This document shows, in pieces, positions 17,588 to 25,803 of a stretch of 64,000 nucleotides of DNA. The position numbers and the translations under genes were made by a program. This stretch comes from Bordetella parapertussis. Its GTDB lineage: Bacteria > Pseudomonadota > Gammaproteobacteria > Burkholderiales > Burkholderiaceae_B. Every line of letters starts with the position of its first letter. Position 1 is the stretch's first letter. Location of the stretch: positions 186,001 through 250,000 of the forward strand of contig CAMBFI010000002.1 in assembly GCA_945865935.1 (NCBI GenBank). Direction: 5' to 3'. The notes under the pieces are model-generated. The model did no database searches. It was not told the DNA's origin and saw nothing but the letters and a program-made list of their open reading frames with translations.

Positions 17588-18443
17588 CGACCGGGTGGTA
17601 GGCGTCTTGGTCGCCACGCGCACGCGCTAAATCGTACAGGCGTTGTACATTTCGAGCACCCGCCGCATCGACTCCTGTGTCTTGCGCAAGCTCCAGTGCA
17701 TAACGTAAGTCTTTCACAGCATAGTCGACAGAAAAAGCTCTCTCGGGGAAGTCGCCAGGAATCATTGCTTTCAGACCGTGATTGCGCAAAGCAAAGCTGT
17801 CTGCAGAACCCAACGAGAGGGTTTCGAATAGCGTTTGGGGGTCTACCCCTGACCGGCGGGCAATCGCTCGCGCTTCCGCTAAAGCAACCACCGTTTCAAA
17901 CAACACCATATTATTCAGTATCTTGGTGATTTGTCCGGCCCCGACCCCACCACAAAGAGTGATTTCGCTCGCAAAGCACGCAATCAAGGGTTTGACCACC
18001 GCAAACTGCTCGGCCGTGGCACCAACCATTACCGACAACGTGCCTGCTTCGGCTGCCGCGCGTGTTCGGGCAACGGGCGCATCGATCAGCGTGACGCCAC
18101 GCGCCTTGAACTCCTCAAACAAAGCACGCGTTAATTTGACGGGGGAAGTGCTGAGATCCACCACTGTCTGACCCGCTCGTGCATGGGCCAGCAGACCGTC
18201 GGGCTGGCGGGCAACGTCGGCCACGACTTCGCCAGAAGGCAAGGATAGAAAAACAAACTCGCTTGCCTGCATGACGTGGGCCACTGACTGTGCCGGACTA
18301 ACCGCGGCACCAAGCCGAGTCAACGGCGCCGCTTGGGTGTCGTAGGCAAGAATCTGTTGCCCCATCTTTTGAGCTAAGTTGCGGCACATTGGCTCACCCA
18401 TGACACCAAGACCGATAAATCCAATTTTTTTAATGGTGCTCAT
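17562..18443 (-). CDS. NAD(P)-dependent beta-hydroxyacid dehydrogenase (3-hydroxyisobutyrate dehydrogenase-like)
   Basis: 293 aa from MSTIKKIGFIGLGVMG at 18443. The frame stays open for 54 more codons upstream, but those residues have no family character and would cover the promoter gap. The dinucleotide site is GFIGLGVMGEPMCRNLA. The substrate motif is DAPVARTRAAAEAGTLSVMV, where most members have DAPVSGG, and the catalytic Lys lies in GAGQITKILNNMVLFE. Such enzymes oxidise 3-hydroxy acids such as 3-hydroxyisobutyrate or tartronate semialdehyde partners. The altered DAPV segment hints at an unusual substrate. It is divergent from the ABC importer genes and shares their gap with an ATAC-N4-GTAT motif. 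Confidence 0.85.
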   Translation of the reverse strand: MSTIKKIGFIGLGVMGEPMCRNLAQKMGQQILAYDTQAAPLTRLGAAVSPAQSVAHVMQASEFVFLSLPSGEVVADVARQPDGLLAHARAGQTVVDLSTSPVKLTRALFEEFKARGVTLIDAPVARTRAAAEAGTLSVMVGATAEQFAVVKPLIACFASEITLCGGVGAGQITKILNNMVLFETVVALAEARAIARRSGVDPQTLFETLSLGSADSFALRNHGLKAMIPGDFPERAFSVDYAVKDLRYALELAQDTGVDAAGARNVQRLYDLARARGDQDAYHPVVSRVIDPQ

Positions 18444-18493
18444 ACGCCGCTCACTATTCATAAGTCTTGACATCTGTGCCAGGATTCGTGAAT

Positions 18494-18505
18494 ATACTGC
18501 TGTAT
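18494..18505. promoter_or_regulatory. Candidate GntR/FCD operator ATAC-TGCT-GTAT
   Basis: A 12-base inverted repeat, ATAC-N4-GTAT, lies in the 134-base gap between the divergent dehydrogenase and substrate-binding-protein genes. The same pattern (ATAC-AGTT-GTAT) is found at 25731-25742 upstream of the TcuA-like gene. Symmetric sites with TAC/GTA half-sites of this size are typical of FCD regulators; one is encoded at 15511. Confidence 0.45.
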
Positions 18506-18577
18506 TTACGCGTCGTTCGAACGCGCCACCCATAACGGATTCCCCTGCCAACGATAGGGTCAATCTCGGAGACAAAC

Positions 18578-19672
18578 ATGTTGGTTCAGCCCCTCTTCCG
18601 CTCAAACGGACTTTCTACTCATGCGTGGAGAGTTGCATTAGATAAGTGCTTACTCGCTCTTCTTGCTGCTTGTCTCATCGTCGCCTCTCCGTTTGCCCTT
18701 TCGCAGACCAATGACTGGCCGGCAATCGAGGCCGCAGCGCGCAAAGAAGGCAAAGTGATGATGTATCACAACCTGAACCCAGCAGGTGCCGAACGCCTTG
18801 CCAACGAGTTTCGTAAGGCATACCCAGCCATCAAAATGGAAATGACGCGTCTCGGGAGCGCGCCTCTGATCCAACGGTTTGGCACCGAATTCTCGTCGGG
18901 CCGGCATCTCGCCGACGTCATGATCACCTTTCCAGACCAGCGTATTTTTAACGGCATGAAGGGCGGCTGGATGGCGAAGTGGACACCGCCCGAGCTTAAA
19001 AACTTCCCCGCTGCCGTGAATCACGACCAACAAAACATGTTGTTCAACGTTCAAACCGCGCGCGAAGGGATTATCTATAACAAACAACGGGTAAAGCCTG
19101 CTGACGTACCCAAGGAGTGGGCCGATCTTTTTGACCCGAAATGGAAGGGACGTATCGGCATGAACCCCCCATGGCGGTCTGTGTCGATTCAGGGCGTCGT
19201 GGCCTATTGGGACAAGCTTGGCCTCGGTGACACCGCTGCAAAAATGAAAGACAACAACGTACGCTTCTTTGAAGGCTCTGGGGGTATTATTCAGGCAGTC
19301 ATTCGCGGCGATGTGCATGTCGCCGAAATTACCGATCTCCCAGTAAACGTTGCGCTGGCGGACGGTGCGCCAATCGGCATAGTCTATCCTAAGTCTGGAA
19401 CAACGCTCTCGCTGGGGTATATGTTTGTCGCCGAAAAAGCGCCGAACCCGAACGCAGGAAAAGTTTTAGCGAACTGGCTGATGACCGAAAAGGGACAAAA
19501 CTTTCTACAAGAATTTGCGGGACTCGCCGTCACACGCAAGGGGGCACCTCCGCTGTCTCACCTCCCAGCCACAGCATCGTTACCCAACACGATCGATGGT
19601 CTTGAGTTACTACCGCCCGCCAAACAAAAACAAATTGTTGATCACTGGCGCACGACCTTCGGTATTCAATAA
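18578..19672 (+). CDS. ABC transporter substrate-binding protein, Fe(3+)/AfuA type
   Basis: 364 aa. A long N-terminal region with a hydrophobic stretch (CLLALLAACLIVASPFAL) gives a signal peptide cleaved near residue 43. The mature protein starts with NDWPAIEAAARKEGKVMMYH and has the extracellular solute-binding fold of the AfuA/FbpA group (LADVMITFPDQRIFNGMKGG, AREGIIYNKQRVKPADVPKE, SGGIIQAVIRGDVHVAEIT). GGAG precedes the ATG. It forms an importer with the next two genes. Although the family is named for iron, many members carry organic acids, phosphonates or sugar phosphates, and the surrounding catabolic genes favour an organic acid here. Confidence 0.85.
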   Translation: MLVQPLFRSNGLSTHAWRVALDKCLLALLAACLIVASPFALSQTNDWPAIEAAARKEGKVMMYHNLNPAGAERLANEFRKAYPAIKMEMTRLGSAPLIQRFGTEFSSGRHLADVMITFPDQRIFNGMKGGWMAKWTPPELKNFPAAVNHDQQNMLFNVQTAREGIIYNKQRVKPADVPKEWADLFDPKWKGRIGMNPPWRSVSIQGVVAYWDKLGLGDTAAKMKDNNVRFFEGSGGIIQAVIRGDVHVAEITDLPVNVALADGAPIGIVYPKSGTTLSLGYMFVAEKAPNPNAGKVLANWLMTEKGQNFLQEFAGLAVTRKGAPPLSHLPATASLPNTIDGLELLPPAKQKQIVDHWRTTFGIQ

Positions 19673-19687
19673 TTAGTCTTACAGTTC

Positions 19688-19718
19688 TTTTAGGCCGGTT
19701 ACGATGACCGGCCTAAAA
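19688..19718. other. Strong intercistronic hairpin in the ABC importer operon
   Basis: A perfect 12-bp stem, TTTTAGGCCGGT (19688-19699) with ACCGGCCTAAAA (19707-19718), has a 7-base loop. It lies 15 bases after the binding-protein stop. No U-tract follows the stem, so it resembles an mRNA-stabilising or partial-termination hairpin that lets the binding protein be made in excess over the permease. It also covers the most upstream ATG of the permease frame (19704), arguing for the later start at 19746. Confidence 0.6.
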
Positions 19719-19745
19719 AATTATGCCCCGCGGAAAACGAAGAAC

Positions 19746-21527
19746 ATGAATAGTGAGCGTCATATTTCGACCCCACAACAGCCGACTGCGCTCGCGCCGA
19801 TCTTTCGCAATGCGAGCATATTCGATAGTGGTCGCTTACTCGGCACAATCTATCTTGTTACATTTTTTATTGTCGCCGCTCTGGTTGCGATTCCGCTTCT
19901 TGCCCTGCTGTACGGCAGCCTGCGAAGCGCGGCGCCAGGACAGGCTGGGGAATGGACACTTCGTAACTGGGAGGGCCTGTTTTCAAGCGGTGTGCTCGGG
20001 ACGTTTTACACCACGATTCTAATTGGCGTGGCCTCTGCTGTGATTGCAGCAGTCGTTGGTACAGCGATTGCGCTGATCGTGCATCGTACTGATTTTCGTA
20101 AGGGTAACGCGGTTACCGCGCTAGTGAGTCTCAGTTTTTTTCTGCCTTCTTTTATTTTGGCGATGGCGTGGATCATTATCGGTTCGCCAGGAGGCTTAAT
20201 TAACGGCGTCCTCGAATCGCTATTCGGTTCAGAGACCTGGAAAGTTGACGCGTACACAAAAAGCGGGATGATTTTTGTAACCGTCTTACACCAAATTCCT
20301 TTTGTGTATTTGATGATGCGCGGCCCCATTCTGGGAATCGACGCAACATTCGAAGAGGCTGCTCGCGCAGCTGGGGCCTCTCCTTTCAGCGTATTGAGAC
20401 GCATCACGCTACCGCTACTTGGTTTTTCAATTACCTCTAGCCTAGTACTCACCTTCATTCTTTCCATTGAACAATTCGCTATCCCTGCTCTGATGGGGAT
20501 TCCTGGCCGAATCTCTGTTCTCGCGACACAACTATATTTGTTAGTGCAATTTCCCCCGCCCGACTATGGCTTAGCCGCCGCAATCGGCTTGACGCTCAGT
20601 GCCTTAACCGGCGGAGCCATCTGGCTTCAGCGCCGTATTGCGCGCAGCAACCGCTTAACCGTCACGACAGGTAAGGCCGGGCGCCTCACGCTGATTGAAC
20701 TTGGCAAATGGAGATGGGCGGCAAACACGCTTTGTTGGGGCTATATCCTCTGCGCGCTGATCCTGCCCGTCATCATTCTTGCCTATGTCTCTGTTCTAAA
20801 GTATTTCAGCGCTAACCCGTTTGAAGGCGCGTATACCTGGCGAAACTATTTGTTCCTCTTTGAGTCGGACGCGACCCTGCGCTCTTTCTGGAACACGCTC
20901 ATCGTGTCAGGGCTCGGCGCGCTGTTAGGGGTCGGCTTAGCCTCCTTCATTAGCTACTTCACGCTGCGTCATCGTCCTCCAGGCTATCGAACGCTGGACT
21001 TTATTGCCAGCCTCCCATTTGGCGTCCCAGGCGTTGTGATCGGACTCGGACTGCTCTGGGCCTATGCTTACCTTCCTTTACCCATCTATGGGACGCTGAG
21101 TATTCTGGTCATCTCCTTCATCACCCGCTTTCTGTCGTATGCAACGGAAACGGTTGGCGGGCGGATGATTCAAATTGATAAAAGCCTCGAGGAAGCTGCC
21201 TGGACGGCGGGTGCAACGCGCCTACAAGGCATTAAGCGGATACTGGTTCCACTGGCCATGCCCTCCCTACAAGGCGCATACTTCCTGCTGTTTATGGCGT
21301 TCTTCCGAGAAATCGCCTCGGCGGTACTTCTCTACACTGCATCGACAAGCGTTTTATCGACGTCGATTTGGTCATTCTTCGAACAAGCGAATTGGGGACT
21401 TGCCAGTTCGCTGTCTTTAGTAGGCATGGTCGTCGTGTTTATCGCCATGTATCTGCTCATGCTGATAACCAATCATCGGCCCTCCATGAAACTCCTTGAC
21501 CGCAGCAAAACGCCCGCCGTCAAATAA
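19746..21527 (+). CDS. ABC transporter permease, fused two-domain AfuB/FbpB type
   Basis: 593 aa from MNSERHISTPQQ; the GGAAAACGAAGA stretch upstream is a suitable ribosome site, and the earlier ATG at 19704 is within a hairpin. About 12 membrane segments are arranged as two BPD_transp_1 halves. Each half carries the EAA loop that contacts the ATPase: EEAARAAGASPFSVLRRITL near residue 205 and EEAAWTAGATRLQGIKRILV near residue 480. The fused arrangement is usual for the Fe(3+)/2-aminoethylphosphonate class. It is followed by the ATPase gene after 25 bases. The substrate is set by the binding protein and is not known. Confidence 0.9.
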   Translation: MNSERHISTPQQPTALAPIFRNASIFDSGRLLGTIYLVTFFIVAALVAIPLLALLYGSLRSAAPGQAGEWTLRNWEGLFSSGVLGTFYTTILIGVASAVIAAVVGTAIALIVHRTDFRKGNAVTALVSLSFFLPSFILAMAWIIIGSPGGLINGVLESLFGSETWKVDAYTKSGMIFVTVLHQIPFVYLMMRGPILGIDATFEEAARAAGASPFSVLRRITLPLLGFSITSSLVLTFILSIEQFAIPALMGIPGRISVLATQLYLLVQFPPPDYGLAAAIGLTLSALTGGAIWLQRRIARSNRLTVTTGKAGRLTLIELGKWRWAANTLCWGYILCALILPVIILAYVSVLKYFSANPFEGAYTWRNYLFLFESDATLRSFWNTLIVSGLGALLGVGLASFISYFTLRHRPPGYRTLDFIASLPFGVPGVVIGLGLLWAYAYLPLPIYGTLSILVISFITRFLSYATETVGGRMIQIDKSLEEAAWTAGATRLQGIKRILVPLAMPSLQGAYFLLFMAFFREIASAVLLYTASTSVLSTSIWSFFEQANWGLASSLSLVGMVVVFIAMYLLMLITNHRPSMKLLDRSKTPAVK

Positions 21528-21552
21528 CACTGCACAACTGGATAGAATCACT

Positions 21553-22623
21553 ATGGGTATCCGAGTTAGTAATCTCATCAAAGTATTTGGTCAAACAACG
21601 ATTGTGCATGGCATTTCCTTCGATGTCGCAGACGGTGAGTTTGTGACATTGCTTGGGCCAAGCGGCTGCGGAAAAACCACCACCTTGCGCTGCATCGCCG
21701 GACTTGAACGCACGAACGGTGGAACGATCGAGATCGATGGTCGAATTGTTTCCCAACCCGAGGCCGATATCTTCATCGCTCCGCATGAGCGCGACCTTGG
21801 TATGGTGTTTCAGTCTTACGCGATCTGGCCGCACATGAGCGTCGCGGAAAACGTGGCTTTTCCCCTCATTGCACGCAACGTAGATAGCGCAACCATTCCC
21901 GAAGCGGTCGCCTGGGCGCTAGACGTGGTCGGCCTCTCTAGCCTTGCCGGTCGTCAGCCCTCCGAACTTTCGGGTGGCCAGCAACAGCGTGTCGCACTTG
22001 CGCGCGCAATCGTAGGCAAGCCAAAAGTGCTTTTATTCGATGAGCCACTTTCCAACCTAGACGCCCGTTTACGTGATCGCACACGCGCTGAAATCAGTCG
22101 GATTCAAAAAGAGCTCGCCATCCCCGCGGTCTATGTCACCCACGATCAAGCGGAAGCGTTATCCATGTCAGATCGCGTCATCGTCATGGACGCTGGACTC
22201 ATCGTGGAAGAGGGTCAGCCGCGCGCGCTTTACCGCCGCCCGGCAAACAGATTTACTGCTGACTTTATCGGTGCAGCAAATTTTCTAACGCTCACCTGTC
22301 GCAACCAGCAATGGTTTGCCCCTGATGGGTCTTCCATCACCCTTGCTCAGCCCGTCGCTGGGAAAGAGGGTGAGCAACGTACTGCCATATTACGCGCAGA
22401 GGATCTGCGGCTACAGGCGCGCTCGGCTGCTGTGCAGTCTGACCGCATCAACACCCTGAGTGGCGTCATTGAACACATTCAGTATATGGGCCCGCACATT
22501 GAGTATTCCGTGAAGGTTCAAGACACAACCCTCAATGTGCTTGACCAGATCGAGTTTACGCGTGACGACCCCGTCTTAGTGACCTTCAGTCCGACCGACC
22601 TCCACCTGCTGCCGAACAACTGA
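21553..22623 (+). CDS. ABC transporter ATP-binding protein (AfuC/PotA class)
   Basis: 356 aa from MGIRVSNLIKVFGQ, with GGATAG upstream; a frame extension back to 21496 would overlap the permease and has no family character. Walker A is GPSGCGKTT, the signature is LSGGQQQR, Walker B is KVLLFDEPLSNLD, and the switch His lies in VYVTHDQAEALSMSD. A C-terminal TOBE-like domain follows from about residue 240. It powers import by the preceding permease. It is the last gene of the rightward unit and is convergent with the second MmgE/PrpD gene (16-base gap). Confidence 0.92.
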   Translation: MGIRVSNLIKVFGQTTIVHGISFDVADGEFVTLLGPSGCGKTTTLRCIAGLERTNGGTIEIDGRIVSQPEADIFIAPHERDLGMVFQSYAIWPHMSVAENVAFPLIARNVDSATIPEAVAWALDVVGLSSLAGRQPSELSGGQQQRVALARAIVGKPKVLLFDEPLSNLDARLRDRTRAEISRIQKELAIPAVYVTHDQAEALSMSDRVIVMDAGLIVEEGQPRALYRRPANRFTADFIGAANFLTLTCRNQQWFAPDGSSITLAQPVAGKEGEQRTAILRAEDLRLQARSAAVQSDRINTLSGVIEHIQYMGPHIEYSVKVQDTTLNVLDQIEFTRDDPVLVTFSPTDLHLLPNN

Positions 22624-22639
22624 CACCGTCACACGCGGC

Positions 22640-24127
22640 TTACGGTACCCAAGATGTCTCTTGAAGGACATTTGTACCGTTGCCTCCCCCGCTCGTGTCG
22701 ATGTGCGTCTGCGTTCTGCCGGCTTGCCCGGGCAGCGCGCGCTTGACCAACAGCTTGGCGACCGCTCGGATATCTGCCGCTTTTTCTAAGGTTTCTAATC
22801 TTTCAAAAAGTGGTGGTATGTCCGCACGCGGCAGTGCAGTCTTAGCGCAGTCGTTAAATTTTTCCCACATCTCATCGCTCGTCATGGGGTAAGTGATCCC
22901 GCGACCAACAAGATTGCTAATTTTGCGCGTGAGTGACTGTCCATTTTTTAAAGTGACCGTCACTTCCGCGCCAAACTGCTCTGGCGAGTCATCCGCCATG
23001 TCGGGATGTGGTCCCGCCGACAGTTTGCCCATAATGTCACGAACGTCCGCATCAAAATGTGCCTCGCCCTCAAAATCAGCAAGCCGCACCGCGCCAGAAA
23101 CGAGTGCGCGCGCGACCGCGTACTGAACCGAGAATTTTGCCTCAAGCGGCGTCTGCGGATTCGGATTATTCGTATGCGGTAAGCGACGCTTATGCACAAG
23201 CACCTCTACCTTCGCGACCTCTTTGAGATCGATTGCTTCTTCTCTGCGTAAATTCAGCATCATCGTGACCGGCGGGTGTGTACTTCCACAGCACGGGAAT
23301 TGCTTGAGGCCCATCTCAGAGCTGAGCACTTCGAGGGGATTCGCCCAATTCTCAAACATCAATTCAGCATTGAAGTTTCCCGGGCCGTTAAATGCGTTCA
23401 GGAAGCCCTGCTTATGCTCAAGTGTCGCGACGTTTGCGTTGTAACCCGACTCTGCCAACAACACGGCCAACAGGCCATTACGTGCGCACTGGCCCACATG
23501 CAAAGGCTTGACCATGGTGCCAAAGTTCGATTTCAACCCAGAAGCGAAGGACGCAGCGATGGCCAACGCAGTCGCCATTTTCTGCTTATCCAAACCGATC
23601 AAATAGCCACACGCTGCTGCTGCGCCAAATACACCAAGCGTTGCAGTAGGATGCCAACCCTTGTCGTAGTGATAAAAGTTCACGGCACGCGCGATTCGAA
23701 TCTCTGTTTCAATTCCTACAACATAGGCATGAATCAGCTTCAGGCCCGTCACGCCCCGCTCTTCAGCCAGTGCGAACAAAGGTGCGACAAGCGGCGCTGA
23801 TTGATGCCCGCCCATCGGCTGGCTAAAGTCGTCGTAATCGTGCGCATGCGAGCCCACGCCATTAATAAAGCTGGCGTCAAGCGCCGAGGTCTTGATCGCC
23901 GTGCCGAACACCGTGGACGCGCCAGGCGAAGTTCCTACTCCTAGCACTTTAAACAAATTGGTCACGCAAGGTTCGGTGACTCCCGCAAGCGTGACACCAA
24001 TCGTATCGATAATCGCCGTGCGGGATAGGGAGATCACCTGATCATTAATCAGTGACGTATCAAACTCACAAATCAACTCTGCAAGTCGAGTGAGCAAAGT
24101 TTGTGGCTCTGTTGCCTGATCGGACAT
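22640..24127 (-). CDS. MmgE/PrpD family protein, canonical active-site member
   Basis: 495 aa. It carries the full set of family landmarks: GVGSHAHDYDDFSQPMGGHQ, KGWHPTATLGVFGAAAA, NFGTMVKPLHVGQCARNGLL and LKQFPCCGSTHPPVTMML, corresponding to the Asp, His and Lys residues lining the active site in cis-aconitate decarboxylase and 2-methylcitrate dehydratase. It is 38 residues longer than the paralogue at 16214. It follows the TcuA-like flavoprotein gene by 21 bases in the same direction, suggesting the flavoenzyme makes an unsaturated di- or tricarboxylate that this enzyme hydrates, isomerises or decarboxylates. That order of reactions is inference. Confidence 0.85.
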   Translation of the reverse strand: MSDQATEPQTLLTRLAELICEFDTSLINDQVISLSRTAIIDTIGVTLAGVTEPCVTNLFKVLGVGTSPGASTVFGTAIKTSALDASFINGVGSHAHDYDDFSQPMGGHQSAPLVAPLFALAEERGVTGLKLIHAYVVGIETEIRIARAVNFYHYDKGWHPTATLGVFGAAAACGYLIGLDKQKMATALAIAASFASGLKSNFGTMVKPLHVGQCARNGLLAVLLAESGYNANVATLEHKQGFLNAFNGPGNFNAELMFENWANPLEVLSSEMGLKQFPCCGSTHPPVTMMLNLRREEAIDLKEVAKVEVLVHKRRLPHTNNPNPQTPLEAKFSVQYAVARALVSGAVRLADFEGEAHFDADVRDIMGKLSAGPHPDMADDSPEQFGAEVTVTLKNGQSLTRKISNLVGRGITYPMTSDEMWEKFNDCAKTALPRADIPPLFERLETLEKAADIRAVAKLLVKRALPGQAGRTQTHIDTSGGGNGTNVLQETSWVP

Positions 24128-24148
24128 GATACGTCTCCTCCTTTCGGA

Positions 24149-25660
24149 TTAAGCGGCTTTCGCCAAGGCTTTGCCAGTGCTTAAGGCAGCTGCCTGACGA
24201 CCAGCAATACGGCCGAATGTTGCACCGGACACCAACCCGGTTCCCGCCGGGTAATTGTCGTAGAACAAGCCACCGATCATTTCGCCGCAAGCGAACAGCC
24301 CTTTGATTGGGCGCCAATCTGTACCCACCACTTGCGTATTCTCATCCACTCGTAGACCGCCAAAGGTGAAGGTAATTCCACCTGTTGCGCTGTAGGCGTA
24401 ATACGGCGCTTTCTCAAGCTTCGTCGCCCAGTTGGTTTTTTCTAATGCTAAGCCTTGGGTCGACAAGCCATCTTTCTGTGACGGATCAAAACCGTCGTCC
24501 GCATGCTTGGCTGCAGCGTTGTATTCAAGAACCGTTTTGAGTGCTTGTTTTTTATCATCGATGTCTAGCTGCTCAATCAACCCCTCGATGGTGTCAGACA
24601 TGATTGGCTCGCTTGTCGAATAGCGTGGCTCGAGCAAATGCACGACCTGGGAATCAAACAGTTGATATGCCTTCGCACCGGGTTCAGCCAAAATCGCACG
24701 TCCATATTTTGCATAAGTGAACATGGCTCCGTCTGCGCCTTCGTCGACAAAGCGCTTGCCCACGCGATTGATCATGACGCCATACAAATAGCTCAATCGG
24801 TTACTGCGATCCGTCATCTCACGCGGTGCGAAATTACCCCAGTCAGCAGAAATCGGCGTGGCATGACATCCACTCCACTGACCCCAAGGCATCGCGCCAA
24901 GGTTCATCGCCATACGCAAACCATCGCCCTGGTTGTGCGGCGTACCGCGGACTTTCGCTGCACCAACGAGCGGGCCGATATGCTGGGTGCGCATTTGTAC
25001 GTTTGCTTCAAACCCGCCACATCCAAGCACCACAGCTTTAGCGTGCAACTCTCGTACGCCATTGTCATCACGCACCGTCACGCCGCACACGGCTCCGGTT
25101 TCGTCCTGTAGCAGCCCGACGACTGCGGCGCCATAGCGCACTTCAATGCCCATGCGTTCACAGGTCGCAAACCAACTACGCGAGAGTCCCACCCCTTCGT
25201 GCTCGGCACGCACCACAAGGCCGCGTGCCCAAACGATTCGATTGCCCTTTCTGACACCCGTGAGCGTAATCGCTGGCTCCATCGGCACCTTACCGACCTC
25301 ACTCATCCAAAAGACCGTATCCTTTGAATTATTGACAAGCACGTGCGAAAGAACAGGGTCTGTCTGCCCAGAGGTCACGCGCATCAGATCGCCGTGAAAG
25401 TCATCTTTCGTATAAGGCGCAATGCCAGAATAAAAGTCTTCGTATTCTTGCTCAACGCCTGGCAACAAGGGGCCAATTTCTTTGGGATCGTCAAAAGCGA
25501 AACGCAACACGCCACCGCTCCAGTGTGTATTGCCGCCGCGCATCTCACGTGGGGCTTTTTCAAGCACCACCACGCGCTGAGCGCCATTTTCTTTGGCCGA
25601 TACGGCCGCCGCCAACGCAGCATTCCCTGCACCCACAACGATCACGTCAAATTCATTCAT
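24149..25660 (-). CDS. FAD-dependent TcuA-like dehydrogenase
   Basis: 503 aa. The N-terminal FAD site is DVIVVGAGNAALAAAVSAKE with LEKAPREMRGGNTHWSGG; further family segments are VLGCGGFEANVQMRTQHIGP, ATGGITFTFGGLRVDENTQV and TGLVSGATFGRIAGRQAA at the end. These match the FAD_binding_2 family containing tricarballylate dehydrogenase TcuA and fumarate-reductase flavoproteins. Unlike the tcuA at the start of the window it has no adjacent TcuB electron acceptor; the next gene is an MmgE/PrpD enzyme. GGAG lies before the ATG. It probably oxidises or reduces a C-C bond next to a carboxylate; the substrate is unknown and electrons may go to a non-local partner. Confidence 0.85.
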   Translation of the reverse strand: MNEFDVIVVGAGNAALAAAVSAKENGAQRVVVLEKAPREMRGGNTHWSGGVLRFAFDDPKEIGPLLPGVEQEYEDFYSGIAPYTKDDFHGDLMRVTSGQTDPVLSHVLVNNSKDTVFWMSEVGKVPMEPAITLTGVRKGNRIVWARGLVVRAEHEGVGLSRSWFATCERMGIEVRYGAAVVGLLQDETGAVCGVTVRDDNGVRELHAKAVVLGCGGFEANVQMRTQHIGPLVGAAKVRGTPHNQGDGLRMAMNLGAMPWGQWSGCHATPISADWGNFAPREMTDRSNRLSYLYGVMINRVGKRFVDEGADGAMFTYAKYGRAILAEPGAKAYQLFDSQVVHLLEPRYSTSEPIMSDTIEGLIEQLDIDDKKQALKTVLEYNAAAKHADDGFDPSQKDGLSTQGLALEKTNWATKLEKAPYYAYSATGGITFTFGGLRVDENTQVVGTDWRPIKGLFACGEMIGGLFYDNYPAGTGLVSGATFGRIAGRQAAALSTGKALAKAA

Positions 25661-25730
25661 TTTTTGTCTCCACTACCCATTGATCAGGTCAGCCTCATGA
25701 CGCGCAAAGGGCTTGCGGATCATGTTTTGC

Positions 25731-25742
25731 ATACAGTTGTAT
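25731..25742. promoter_or_regulatory. Candidate GntR/FCD operator ATAC-AGTT-GTAT
   Basis: This inverted repeat lies about 70 bases upstream of the TcuA-like gene, close to TACAAT and other AT-rich promoter-like sequence on the minus strand. It has the same ATAC-N4-GTAT pattern as 18494-18505. It also contains one TACAGTT heptamer, which alone could be chance. Confidence 0.45.
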
Positions 25743-25803
25743 TTTATTGTATTACGCCCGAGAGGTAAAGCTTTAGCGGCTCTGCCACCTTGCGCCTTCA
25801 CCC

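Noticed and set aside
18444-18605. 54-codon N-terminal extension of the beta-hydroxyacid dehydrogenase.
   Set aside because: It would cover the divergent promoter and the binding-protein start; the family begins at MSTIKKIGFIGLG.
19680-19686. Single TACAGTT heptamer near the importer hairpin.
   Set aside because: A 7-base motif is expected several times by chance in 64 kb; only clusters were kept.
18578-22623. Iron(III) importer as the role of the ABC genes.
   Set aside because: The family name alone suggests iron; no Fur-box-like sequence or iron gene is nearby, while organic-acid enzymes surround it.
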